Shown one piece after another: positions 11,973-23,787 of a DNA stretch of 64,000 nt. Source of the DNA: Lytechinus variegatus (Eukaryota; Echinodermata; Echinoidea; Temnopleuroida; Toxopneustidae); NCBI RefSeq assembly GCF_018143015.1, contig NC_054749.1, positions 33,474,911-33,538,910 of the forward strand, in the 5' to 3' direction. Numbering within the stretch: position 1 is the stretch's first letter; every line of letters starts with the position of its first letter. A program made the translations under genes and the position numbers. A model generated the notes under the pieces. The model made no database searches, was not told the DNA's origin, and saw nothing but the letters and a program-made list of their open reading frames with translations.

Positions 11973-12629
11973 TCGGTGCATATTTATGGGTAACCGAAAA
12001 CGAAAAATCTTTAATCGATTTTTAATATTATGCCTGTTTATTTCTTTTTATAACCAACCTATATCATGTATATAGATAGGATACGGTCAAGATGGTCTCG
12101 ACCAGAGTCCAAAGCAAAATATGCAACACATGTTATTTTCCATTTCTATTTCATTCCCCCATTTAGGTTTTCTTTTTTTTTTGGGGGGGGGCTCGATTGC
12201 TTTGAATTCATTAGTGTTGATTAACAACAATCTTTTTTTTGCAGCGCAGTATCTTAAAACATGTAAAACGTGGGCACTTATACAGACGATTTTTTTAGTT
12301 GAGTTTCAGTCTACATCTCGCAATGACCCATGGGTTTTGTGGTCTCTGGATTCAGTGGCTTGGCACATTACCATATAAAATAGAGCATATTGACAAACAA
12401 AATTTGGACAGCTAATATCCAATATTGCATGTTATAAAAGACGACAGACTATTGCTTGTATGGGCCGCCGCAAGCCTTTCTCTTGGCCAGATACCCAATT
12501 TGTGTAAAAATTTGTTTCGTCACCATTGAAACATATAGAACATGCCAACATCCAAAGTTCTTGGTCGTAAATACTTATTTGATCATGATGATATTGGTAT
12601 TGCCATCCCATTTTAGGTATATTTCTTCT

Positions 12630-12823
12630 ATACACTCTTAAAATGTTGGGCAACATACTGTCCACAAAACAAATAGTTTAAAAAAATTATCCAACTCTGG
12701 GTAGTTTTTAACCAATACTGTGAAGTTTTCACCCAAAGCACACATTCAGACATTATCGGTTTAAAACTACTCAGAATTGGATACGGTTTTACTGTGTGGA
12801 CAGTATGTTGCCCAACATTTTAA
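12630..12823. repeat. MITE family 2, second copy
   Basis: Ends read TACACTCTTAAAATGTTGGG and the inverse CCCAACATTTTAAAG, with GGCAACATACTGTCCAC inside each end. The centre differs from the copy at 5988. Confidence 0.75.
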
Positions 12824-13117
12824 AGAAAGTATTTCTAATTGTGTTGATGTGGAATTTTACTTTACTCCAAGCTAAAAGGCATGTAGTAATGGTAACAAAT
12901 AAATACAAAATAGATTATCATCTTAACGTTATTTAGTTTTCTAAATAATGAATGCAAAATATCATTGGATCTCTGATGAGAGACAAATCGACTTCGAACA
13001 CTACAAAATTGATGATTCAGAGGATTTTGGTATCAAGACGTCTGGATGGCATTTATCTGAAAAAATATGATGGGTTTATCATTGCGAAATAATATACCTA
13101 AGTCTTTGTTCGATATT

Positions 13118-13493
13118 GCACTGTAAAAACTGTGGTGTTAAAACTGACACCAATTGGTGTTAATAGAGGACCACACCCCGAGGTGTTAAAATAACACCCT
13201 AGAGATTGAACTTAACACCAGAGTGCAAATGTAACAACCATATGATGGGTTTATCATTGTGAAATAATATACCTAAAACTAATATACCTAAAACTTACAC
13301 CAATTGGTGTTAATAGAGGACCACACCCTGAGGTGTTAAAATAACACCCTAGAGATTGAACATAACACCAAAGAGTGTAAATGTAACAACCATAGGTGTT
13401 GTAATAAACTAACACCACCAATTTACCACCGGTGTAAAATAACTGATGTGGTCCTCTATGTACACCGGTTAACACCACAGTTTTTGCTGTGTG
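13118..13493. repeat. MITE family 4 (ACTGTAAAAACTGTGGTGTT), partly duplicated
   Basis: Starts CACTGTAAAAACTGTGGTG and ends with the inverse, CACCACAGTTTTTGCTGTG. The left part (ACACCAATTGGTGTTAATAG) occurs twice, and the host flank at about 13065-13104 (ATGGGTTTATCATTG) is repeated inside at about 13241, so flank and left end were duplicated together. Confidence 0.75.
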
Positions 13494-14049
13494 TAGCCTA
13501 TCAATATGATCAATGATTGTTAAACCTAAGCTGATTCCCTTTGTTAAGACTTACACCAAAGCCAGGAGCGGTATAAATGTTCGTAAGGCTTGACGACACC
13601 AATGGAGTTTCAGTGCCAAAATATTTTCCGTTTTTCACTTCGATAATATTGTAAAGGATTATGTGAGTTCAGAAAAGGTTCAGTCGGCACTTAAAACGAA
13701 TTAGGAGTTTGCTCATTCATTTTCTTACATTTCAGAAATTACCCCCACTTAAAATGTATTTCTAATCCACGCTTGAAAATGTAGCATCGATAAGGTATTT
13801 GATATGGTAAACACCTATCATTATCAGTTATACCTGTGGCTATTTTTGTTAATTGAATTAACACAAAGACTCAGGAAGCAATATTAAACCATGGTCACGA
13901 AGAGATAAAAAACCTGCCTTGACATTCTCCTCGCCCCCAAAGTTTACATAATTGAATTACTTCCGGTTCATATTTAGCCAGTGTAATTTTCACATGATAA
14001 TGACTGGTTTATAGATTGTGAGAAGGTCAAAGAAGATTTTCACTTTCAA

Positions 14050-15040
14050 GTATTTTATTCAGGGGCAGATCCAGCTTTCGCCAATAGGGAGTGCCGACAA
14101 ACTTTTCACCCACATTTTCGTCGATCGGCCGCTCAAAGTTTTGTCTCACCTGCATAGCAGAGTGAGACTATAGGCGCCGGTTTTCCGGCGGCGGCGGCGT
14201 CAACATCAAATCTTAACCTGAGGTTAAGTTTTTGAAATGACATCATAACTTAGAAAGTATATGGACCTAGTTCATAAAACTTGGCCATAAGGTTAATCAA
14301 GTATCACCAAACATCCTGCATGAGTTTCACGTCACATGACCAAGGTCAAAGGTCATTTAGGGTCAATGAACTTTGGCCGAATTGGGGGTATCTGTTGAAT
14401 TCCCATCATAACTTTGAAAGTTTATGGATCTGATTCATGAAACTTGGACATAATAGTAATCAAGCATCACTGAACATTTTGTGCAAGTTTCAGGTCTCAT
14501 GATTAAGGTCAAAGGTCATTTAGGGTCAATGAACTTTGGCCGAATTGGGGGTATCTGTTGAATTACCATCATAACTTTGAAAGTTTATTGGTCTAGTTCG
14601 TTAAACTTGGACATCAGAGTAATCAAGTATCACTGAACATCCTGTGCGCATTTTAGGTCACATGACCAAGGTCAAAGGTCAACGAACTTTGGCCATAATG
14701 GGGGTATCTGTTGAATTACCATCATAACTTCGCAAGTTTATTGATCTGACGTTTCAAACTTGGACATAAGAGTAATCAAGTATCACTGAATATCCTGTGC
14801 AAGTTTCCAGGTCACATGATTAAGGTCAAAGGTCATTTAAGGTCAATGAACTTTGGCCACATTGGGGGTATTTGTTGAATTGCCATCCTATCTCTGTAAA
14901 GTGTATTGGCCTAGTTCATAAAACGTGGAAATAAGAGTAACCAAGTATCACTGAACATCTTGTGCGAGTTATAGTAATTTTCAAAGTCAGCACTGCTGCT
15001 ATGTTGAATCGCGTGATGCAGGTGAGACGGCCAGAGGCAT
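14050..15040. repeat. Repeat element with internal 155-165-bp tandem units
   Basis: Outer marks are TGCATAGCAGAGTGAGACTA with a GC-rich block (CGCCGGTTTTCCGGCGGCGG) at about 14150-14200, and GATGCAGGTGAGACGGCC at about 15016. Between them four to five units repeat phrases such as TCAATGAACTTTGGCC and CATCATAACTT. Each of four units carries AGGTCAAAGGTCA, at 14343, 14506, 14669 and 14823. Confidence 0.8.
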
Positions 15041-15224
15041 TCCACTTGTTTGTTGTTGTTGTTTCTTTGAAGGAGTACTAACAGTCACTTCTTATCGTTA
15101 TTCGTAAAAACAACATAAATATTTAATAATCTCATAAGCCCTATTTAGAAGGTGCGAGCTAAAATTTGTGGAAATTTCATGTATTTTGTCCTGAAAGCAT
15201 TCTGTTCAATGTTTTTGATCATAT

Positions 15225-16125
15225 ACACTCGGCAAAAACAGTTCTTGGACACTTATAAAAGTTAGAATATTCCATATAAATATTTGATTAAGGGCAAATT
15301 ATTGTATGTCAACATGAGACAATATTCCTCTTCCAGTATGACATGACAGTTTCATGTGAATAGTCATGCATGGGTGGTTAAATGCTTTTAAAAATAGCAA
15401 TTAATGTCAGTAAAAAAATGCAAGAAATGGATCAGTCAGTGCGTGGCTGGTTACAGGCATTAAACAATAGCAATGTCAGTAAAAGAAAATTGCAAGAAAA
15501 TGATCAGTCATTCTTTCAGTTGTGAAAGTTTGTGTGGCATCAATATCCATTAAACGATTAAAGCAAACTTAAAGTCAAATACCACTATAAAAGTCAAAAG
15601 AAAGTTATCCGCCTTGGATGCATCACTATTCCACTGGAATTTTAAGTCAAAGTTAGTCGATAAAAAAATTTCAGTATCTTGGCATAAGCAAAAGAAAATT
15701 ATCCTTATCCTATCTTCTGCAGGGTGGTGGCCCTAGGTCGATCACTCCTAGGGCGGTCTCTAATTTCATCAGTAGCCAAATACCGTTGGTTCAAATTTGA
15801 AATTGTTTTTGGTGAAACTTGGAAATATCGAGCCACTTGCCTATAAATGACTGCCCAGGCTGCAACATTCCTATTGCTCTTGCACGCTATTGATTGGAAA
15901 GCTTCATCTTAAAATATTGAGTGTCCAAATGATCCATCTCATTATGCATGTCACGATGCATCCCTAAGCATTCAATTCAAATGATAACCACCTGTTGAAA
16001 TTGTTGAATGTATGCCAAGATGGCCATGATCATTAGCCATTTCTTGCAATTTTCTTTTACTGACATTGCTATTGTTTAAAGCATTTAACCACTTATGCAT
16101 GAACGTACCAATAGTTCAAATTACT
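15225..16125 (-). mobile_element. Tc1-like DNA transposon remnant
   Basis: On the minus strand about 15705-15900 encodes the N-terminal helix-turn-helix of a Tc1/mariner transposase: RAIGMLQPGQSF, a one-base frame change, then QVARYFQVSPKTISNL and RDRPRSDRPRATT, soon followed by a stop. The order (RAIGML, QVARYF, DRPRSGRPR-like) is typical of Tc1. The catalytic DDE part is not seen. Flanking blocks near 15365-15515 and 16020-16105 are inverted copies of each other (GCAATGTCAGTAAAAGAAAA and its complement), consistent with subterminal repeats of a deleted copy. Outer limits are approximate. Confidence 0.65.
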
Positions 16126-16559
16126 CGTACATTGATTTTGTCTACATAATATTCAAAACCAATACATGTTGTCAGTGATAGTGAGTTACATACAAGATGC
16201 AAGTACCTTAGTTACTAATCATTAATAATTTTAACCACTAACATTACAAATGTACCACTAACTGCGATAGCTCGTTTATATTAATGATATAATAACTTAT
16301 TTCCCTTTTCTGCAATCCATATGACAGGTGATTCAGCTGGTATTACGTAATAATAAAGGTCAAAGCTATATAGGCAATGATCCAGAAAGGGGGTGTACAT
16401 GGAGCATAAACCCCCTATTCGTGCCAAAATTGTATAAGTTCCATATTATAATGCCCATTGTTGAAAGAAGAATGGCCACCTGTGAAAGAAAACGTTGAAA
16501 TTATAACAGGGTTATTATTTAAGATAATATTAATTATTTAGTTAGTTAGTTATATATTT

Positions 16560-16673
16560 CATTTATTTATTTATTTATTTATTTATTTATCTATTTATTT
16601 ATTTATTTATTGATAGATTTATTTATTTATTTATTTACTTATTTTTATTTATCTATTTATTTAGATTTTTCCT

Positions 16674-16704
<31 letters not shown>

Positions 16705-16706
16705 TG
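16560..16706. repeat. TTTA microsatellite
   Basis: Nearly continuous ATTT repeats, interrupted near 16610-16680. Confidence 0.9.
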
Positions 16707-16916
16707 GGGTATTACGTTTTTAGAATGTGATTGTTATGTCCTTTTTGGCACCATTTCCCCAAATCTTTTTGGCTGTCAAAAAGAGCAAAACATTCTCTTT
16801 GGTCCATCCTTCAATTATCTAATTATTCTCCACTGACTTAGTGTATTTCATTATCATCTTTTATTCGGTATGAAGCAAAACACATGAGACACTCTTCTGA
16901 GTTGTATTGGCCCTTT

Positions 16917-17520
16917 ACGCATCATTGATTATTATTATTTATTGTTATTATTATTATCATTATTATTATTATTATAATTTATTATTAGTAGTAGTAGTAT
17001 TATCATTATTATTATTATTTTTATCAGTACTATTATTATTATCATCATTATTATTATTATTTATTAGTAGTAGTAGTATTATTATCATTATTATTTTTTA
17101 CTTTTATCAGTATTATTATTATCATCATTATTATTATTATTACTATTATTTATTATTAGTATTAGTATTATTATCATTATTATTTATTTTTATTACTAGT
17201 AGTATTATCATTATCATTATTATTTATTAGTAGTATTATTATCATTATTGTTTATTATTATTAGTAGTATCATTATTATTATTTATTATTATTATCAGTA
17301 TTATTGTCATTATTACTATTTATTATTATTAGTAGTATTATCATCATTGTTATCATTATTATCATTATTATTTATCATTAGTATTAGTATTATCATCATT
17401 ATTATTATTCATTATTGTTATTATTATCATTATTATTATGTATTATTATTATTAGTAGTAGTAGTATTATCATTTTTATCAGTATAATTATTATCATCAT
17501 CATCATTATTATTATTATAA
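16917..17520. repeat. Long ATT/ATC/AGT trinucleotide array
   Basis: About 600 bp of TTATTATTATCATTATT with interspersed AGTAGT blocks. A shorter tract is at 17720-17765. Open frames of Ile/Tyr/Leu or Asn/Met runs here are artefacts. Confidence 0.9.
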
Positions 17521-17722
17521 TTTCCATTGTCCACAACTTGATGTTTTGTTGGTATATAAAAAAGCAACCGGACTTCTTCCAGAAATCTAGGCTTATTGTT
17601 CTATATTCTATCAATAGTGGGTCCTCCTCTCATTGTTCACTCCTCTTTCCAATTCAAGACTTCCGTAGGATATGAGCAATTCCAAAAAAGTTGCCTTCTG
17701 TATCGTTTCAAAGGACACATTA

Positions 17723-17753
<31 letters not shown>

Positions 17754-17765
17754 TATTAGTCAACA

Positions 17766-20091
17766 TTATCATAAATACTATTTTAATTCTTACTATTAAC
17801 ATCATCATTATCACCATTATTTGTTTATTATCATTATCATAATATTACATTAAAAAATTGAACGTAGCAGGCTTTTTTCTTCTCATCTTTCTATCATTTA
17901 TAATCCACTCGATCGCAATTTCTGTGCAACTAGTATTAATTTTACTTATCAACATCATCATCATTACCATGATTTATTTATTATTATTATTATGATATTA
18001 CATAAAAAAATATATGAGCGTGGCAGGCCCTTTCCGTATCACCTTTCTATCATTTATAACCCACTCGATAGCAATTTATGTGCGATTACATCTTGTCCCG
18101 TATACACCTCGTGCCCATAAACGTAAATTAAATTTCGTTTGCCTACTGTGGTGAATTATATTGACAACTTGCTCAGTGGGGTTGTCTCAAATTTTTGTTT
18201 TAAATATCTTATTCGGTATAATGATGTGACTATGCATCCGATATACAATGACCCTATATTTCCCAAATATTTGTTACAATGTTTAATCAACTTCATAATG
18301 AAGAAAACAAATCTGACATATACAGAGATGTCGAGATAAGGAAAAAAAACATTGTAATTATGACTTAGCACAAATTGTGACAATATACCGTTGTATTAAT
18401 GTGACAGATTTAAATTAACAGATTAAAAAAAGACATGGCACAGCTAGTGCATATTGGAGCGTGCAGTATAAGAATAAGTTTTCGGGGCAAAGTATCCTTG
18501 CGGTGGAAAAGGAGATTATACAGATTAGTAAAATTGCAGTATAAATAACGCGATGAAAAATGATATGTCATCGAATAATATTTCCTATTCAATTTAGTGA
18601 GCCCCATGTAATATAATCAAAATTGTTGATGACAAATGATATCTTGTAGCCATTGCACTCAGAGCTATAAACTAAATTAGGACACGAAGGAGGTCCTTTT
18701 AAGCACACAATGTCTATTCATGAATATCATTTTTGAAATCTGAGAACACTTTCATTTTGAACATGAATTTAACTGAACTAATTCTTCACTAAATCAGTAA
18801 ACTCAATCCGTTTGTTCCATCCTTGAAATCGTGGTTTAAGGTGAAGATTATCACCCCTCTCTAAAAAAATAGCTTTGACTAAAAATAGATAAAGAAAGGT
18901 CATAAAACCGAAGAAAATTATGACATTTAAAACAAAAATCACGTGATTTTCCCAAAAGCAATTCTGTGCACAGCACTTGGGGATGCAAATGCATATGAGA
19001 GAGCAGATGATTTCATACAGGTGGCCACCCACCATTTCTAAAGTAATCTTATAAAGTATGAAATATTTCAATTTTAATATGCTGTGATAGATAAGCTGTT
19101 ACTTAATGTTACACAAATGCATGAGGACTTATTTCAGGGTGCCAATTAAATCGTATTTTCTATTAAAAGAGGAAATATTGAAAGATATCATACTGCCCAA
19201 TAATAAACTTAGAAATAATATGTCTTTCATACTTTACATCCGATATTGAAGACGTTTTCCAGAAAAAAAAGTTTTGCCAATTCAGTTAACCTAGCTTTCA
19301 TTTGGATGAGCTTAGCCTTAAAAGAAGTTGGAGTATATTATCATGATTATGAACATGAATAGATTTTCAATATTTGTATTACAAGTGAACTCAATCATGA
19401 TATTTTACAAATTGAACAATGGCAAGACAATGCTCCAATGTTGATCATGTAGATAGTAATCCTTGCACGTGATATACGCTTAATTTAACATGACACTAAG
19501 AAATTTTCCGTAAATTTGTAAATTCGGTAAGCCTGAAAATTAATATATGATTGAAGGCTTGTGAAAAAGGCCGAAATGAGTTTATGAACCATAAAAAGAG
19601 TGAAACCTCATTGTGACCTGTGTATTACCCCTTAAATGTTATACATAGGTTTATTGTACTCCGACGAGACTAAGTTTAGTTCGTGGATGTCAGTCTGAAT
19701 TAGAGATGCAGGAAGCTTCCCAGATCTAGGGCATATACGGGATCCTCCCGGGATCGAGGCAGGGGAGGGGTGGATGGATGGATGAACGGGAAGGGGGATA
19801 AGTTGAGTAAATTGATGATGACTTATAATGTCTGTGGCAAAACTAGTCACAAACTTTCAAGGGGCTGCGTGCAGGTTCTTGTTTTCTTTTATGGTATATG
19901 ATATCTGAAAATCTGCCCCGCGATTTAAAAAAAATAGCTACTTATAAATAAATATATATATTTTGCCTTAAAAATGCATTATTGCTACCTATAATGGGAA
20001 GTGAATTATAATTTGTCATCTCCAAAACAAACTAGAAGTAATTGTGATACGTTATATTAGTGGATCCAGCTACTTAGCTATACTTTGCTGT
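17766..20091. other. No gene or clear repeat seen
   Basis: AT-rich intron sequence. A roughly 100-bp segment near 17830-17910 (ending ATCTTTCTATCATTTATAA) recurs diverged near 17980-18070. The small minus-strand frames show no exon signals or coding bias. Confidence 0.4.
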
Positions 20092-20345
20092 GGGTGCGTC
20101 GTGGTCTAGTGGTTCTGACTCTCGCCTTTGAAACAGAGGGCCGTGTGTTCGAATCGTAGCCATGGCGTATTTTCCTTCAGCAAGAAATTTATCCACACTG
20201 TGCTGCACTCGACCCAGGTGAGATGAATGGGTACCCGGCAGGAGTAATTCCTTGCATGCACTGAGCGCCGGTGATGGTAGCTCGAGCTAAAGCCGGGGTA
20301 ATAATAGCAGCGCTTTGTATCCTCTGGCAAAAAGCGTTTTATAAA
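20092..20345 (+). mobile_element. tRNA-derived SINE, family A
   Basis: The head has an A-box-like segment (GTGGTCTAGTGGTTCTGACT) and a B-box-like GTGTTCGAATC, then a conserved body (CCTTCAGCAAGAAATTTATC, GTGCTGCACTCGACCCAGGT) and a tail with AGCTCGAGCTAAAGCCGGGG, ending in an ATT microsatellite. Other copies: 22588-22880 (minus), 33041-33290 (plus), fragments near 5540-5800. Confidence 0.8.
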
Positions 20346-22587
20346 TCCAGCTATTATTATTATTACTACTATAGTTCAAGACATTATTCACCTCGGTCTC
20401 TGGTATTTTGAGGATAGAAGAATATTAAATTGCATTCTGTTTGTCATAAGACTGATAAGCCATCCAAATGCTGTCCAATTCCCTCACAAAATATGAAAAT
20501 AATATTTCTTGTTTTATTTTCCCCTTTCTAACAAAAACATACACCTTCACCTTGAGGGATTCTATCAGTTATATCCAAAGAAATGCGATGCAAATTATGT
20601 CCAGAATTTAAAGTAATTGAATAAACAAAATGATAAAAAACTACTCCATATGTAAAAAAAAGGACGGGATGGGGGTCCTCTAGTCCTCTACTCCCTCTTG
20701 TCTACCGTCAGTAATTATTGTAAGGATAATTTTAATTTACGCTCTAAATTGAGTTTGGCGGAAAAAAAAGTTGGCGGTTTATTGCATCCCTTAATTTATA
20801 TACCCTTCCGACCGCCAATGGTTGGCAGCTATAGCTATTTTTGGTAAGGGCAATTTCATGAACATGTCAATGATGAATATATTATAAAACAGACAAGCAA
20901 GCACTGATGAGACAGAGAGTTTGTGAAAGTTAGGTCTCATCCTGGGGTGGCCTGTGATTCTCCATGAATTAGAAAAAAAAGATGATAGGCTTGCTTCTAA
21001 ATTGAACTGGCGTTGTGGTGTGCGCCTGTAATCCAAGTTTGATGGTCATGATGGTGGATGTTACGAACTGTTACTGCGGGTTCGAGGTTTGTCTTTGGTA
21101 TGGTAACATTGAAGTTCGGTCCTAGACGTAAATAATAATGTCTGGTTGATAGACGTCTGTAAAAACTTATTTAATGACCGTAAAGTTTATTTGTCGACAG
21201 AGATATACTAGCAAAACACGAATGACTAGTTACAGTGCGCCCCAGAAAAAGAAAACACGTTTTCAGAGAGAGATTTCACAAGTATTAAATATGTTGTTGT
21301 TTTTTTTACTATATTTGATGCTCATGGCAAGAGTGGAATATCATCTCGAATTTGAAACCAATGGCTATAAGCAAATCGTTCACGCATGGCAGATTAAAAA
21401 CAATAAACATTGAGGCAAATCAGAAACGATTTGCGCAAAAGCTCACGAGTGAATCTGAATTCAAACTGAATCCACTCTCATTTTAGGGATCAGTGAGAGA
21501 AAGTAACAAAGAATACAAAAGAAATACCAAACGTCGAATAAGCACCGTGCCGATCGTTGAATCTCGAACAAATCTTGTCCAATTTGTCTGCGCAACCTGG
21601 TTTTGACGTTAAAATTTTAAACTCGTCTTGCTCATTTAATGCGTGAAGTGTTCGTCTCATGTTAGTTATCAAAATAAAGAGGATTAATTGAATTTTGTAA
21701 TGAAATACCAGTATCATAATTAAAAAAGACATAGTAACTAATCCCGGTTTCCTTTTTTCTGAGACGCACTGTATATCAATGCTTGTCTTTTATTATAGGC
21801 CTACAACAAAGTCATCTTTCTGTATTTTCCACACATAGGCCTATCATTAAGTATAATGACGGAAAGAAAATTCAGAATAGAGTTAAGTTGTTGGAGTTCG
21901 TTATTTTTTTTCTCCTTGAATTCATATCAGCATCAGGAACTGAGTTTGAACAAGGAACGTGTGAAATTGACAATGAGAATTAAGGCATCAGGTTCCGTAT
22001 AGCGTTAATGAACCTGATTAAAAAAAGTAGTTTGCAAGGTACTGAAGGGGAATATTCCTTTTTATTTCTACATAATATTCACAACCATTTCAATTGACTA
22101 ACGAGGAGGTGAATAAGAAAATCTATATTCTAATCCATGCAAGCAGGGTCTAAAACAATTAAGTCGGCATGCATGCCAAGTGCCTTTTGGTATAACGCAG
22201 TAATCGTCACAACCAGGTCCTTCGGGGAGAACACAGAGTTGTCTGTTCTTTTGATGCTTTCTACTATGAGCATCTAATTTCTTTATATAGCATTTAGGAA
22301 AATAACCACAAAACAAACTTTGTACTATCTTGATCTATCGAGGCCAGCACCGGCAATAGGTCAGTACCTAAGGCATGTGTCATAGAATGCATGGCTTAAC
22401 CATCCGGCACATCCATGACAGTCAATCATGACAATGACTAAACAATGACCTGTAACCTTTTCTACATTTCATCCTCTTACTGTATTCGATATAATTATAT
22501 TTTGAAGTGAAATTCTTTTTTGTAGACGTATATTTGTGGAAGTTTATTATACTTCCGAGGCTACATCAAAGTAAGGATATGTAATAA
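20346..22587. other. No gene or clear repeat seen
   Basis: AT-rich intron sequence. Short frames at 21174-21413 and 21490-21732 are in opposite orientation, with no splice context or recognisable motif. Confidence 0.4.
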
Positions 22588-22880
22588 TAATAATAATAAT
22601 AATAATAGGCATTTATATAGCGCCATCTATCTAGAAATATTCTATTCCGAGGCGCGTTGTTATTATTATTATTACCCCGGCTTTAGCTCGAGCTGCCTCT
22701 CAGCGCTCATGCATTCAAGGAATTCATCCTGCCAGGTACCCATTCACCTCACCTGGGTCGAGTGCAGCACAATGTGGATACATTTCTTGCTGAAGGAAAC
22801 TACGCCATGGCTGGGATTCGAACCCACGACCCTCTGTTTCAAAGTCAGAAGACTTATCCACTGGGCCACAACGCTCCACT
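22588..22880 (-). mobile_element. tRNA-derived SINE, family A, minus copy
   Basis: The reverse complement matches 20092-20345: ATT tail at the left, then GGCTTTAGCTCGAGCTGCC, ACCTGGGTCGAGTGCAGCAC, and the B-box complement GATTCGAACCCACGACCC near the right end. Confidence 0.8.
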
Positions 22881-23204
22881 ATAGAATGTAGTGATAATTA
22901 TTCAGAATGTAGACTTGAACCTGCAATCTTTGTCGTTTTACACTCAAATTTTGTATTTAGAACCTTCAATGGCCATATAAAAGTGATGACAGCGTCTAGC
23001 TAAAATATTTTTTTTTGCGCCACACCTTAATTACAGGCAATGATTGTATATGATAAATAAAAGAGATTACATGCTACGTTGCGAGATGGTTAATCATGCA
23101 TATTATTTTTGGTTAAATTTGCGTTCAAAGAAAAAAGATTGTGTTGTGTTCTTGAAATGACATTTACTAATTCATTACTGACGTGAAATTGGGTGCAAGA
23201 ATAT

Positions 23205-23225
23205 TAGAATATAATAATAATAATA

Positions 23226-23256
<31 letters not shown>

Positions 23257-23365
23257 TGATAATAATAATGATATTAATAATAATAATAATAATAATATAA
23301 TATTCAGTTTTCGTATAGCACATAAGAAATTATGAATAACGTCTCTATGCACTTCCAAAGGACTT

Positions 23366-23401
<36 letters not shown>

Positions 23402-23451
23402 TAAAGAAATGGATGAAGAGAACAATGTTCTCTTCATCCATTTCTTTACAC
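23205..23451. repeat. AAT array, TA array and 53-bp hairpin
   Basis: AAT repeats run about 23210-23300 and TA repeats about 23371-23397. Bases 23399-23451 form an almost perfect palindrome: 26-base arms (GTGTAAAGAAATGGATGAAG at the left) around a single A. Confidence 0.9.
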
Positions 23452-23612
23452 ATTATTTAAAATAAAAGAGTTGCCAAAGCTGTTGTACATGTATAGCTTC
23501 TCACACATATATATATTAATCATGTTTAATTACATTGCATATATATTGTTATTTCGTGATTTGTAAGCAATCCTTTTTTTGTTTTTGTTCTTCTTTTCTA
23601 TTTCTTTTTCAG

Positions 23613-23787
23613 TAACCACGGTAACGGAACAACACCTGGGCCTCGGTCCCCACGTCCGAACCGCGTAGGAAACGGTACATCATCGGGGACGAACAGGGGA
23701 TATTCTCTGAGTATGTCGTGTGATGAACCTCCCCCAGCTTACGACGATGTAGCAACTGCTGGGGTAGCTGGGAACGGACCTACGTAA
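23613..23787 (+). CDS. Gene P1 exon 2: PPxY tail
   Basis: After TTTCTTTTTCAG, the first base completes the codon split by the intron (AG|T, Ser185), and 57 more residues follow to TAA at 23785-23787. The peptide is rich in Gly, Pro, Asn and Thr and carries CDEPPPAYDDVA at residues 221-232, the same kind of end as P2 (APPPSYDDAV) and P3 (IPPSYDQVL). About 150 bases of higher GC stand out from the flanks. Without this exon the frame runs only seven codons into the intron, so the terminal PPxY depends on splicing. Confidence 0.75.

Larger units (their letters stand above)
8796..23612 (+). other. Phase-2 intron of gene P1, 14.8 kb, repeat-rich
   Basis: Bounded by GTATG at 8796 and a pyrimidine-rich TTTCTTTTTCAG ending at 23612. 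Both flanking exons are phase 2 and the joined frame stays open. Items inside are listed separately. Stretches 9027-9834, 9903-10187, 10360-11323, 11973-12629, 12824-13064 and 13494-14049 show no further feature I can support. Confidence 0.7.

Noticed and set aside
16907-17675. Long Ile/Tyr/Leu and Asn/Met frames
   Set aside because: Translation of trinucleotide arrays.
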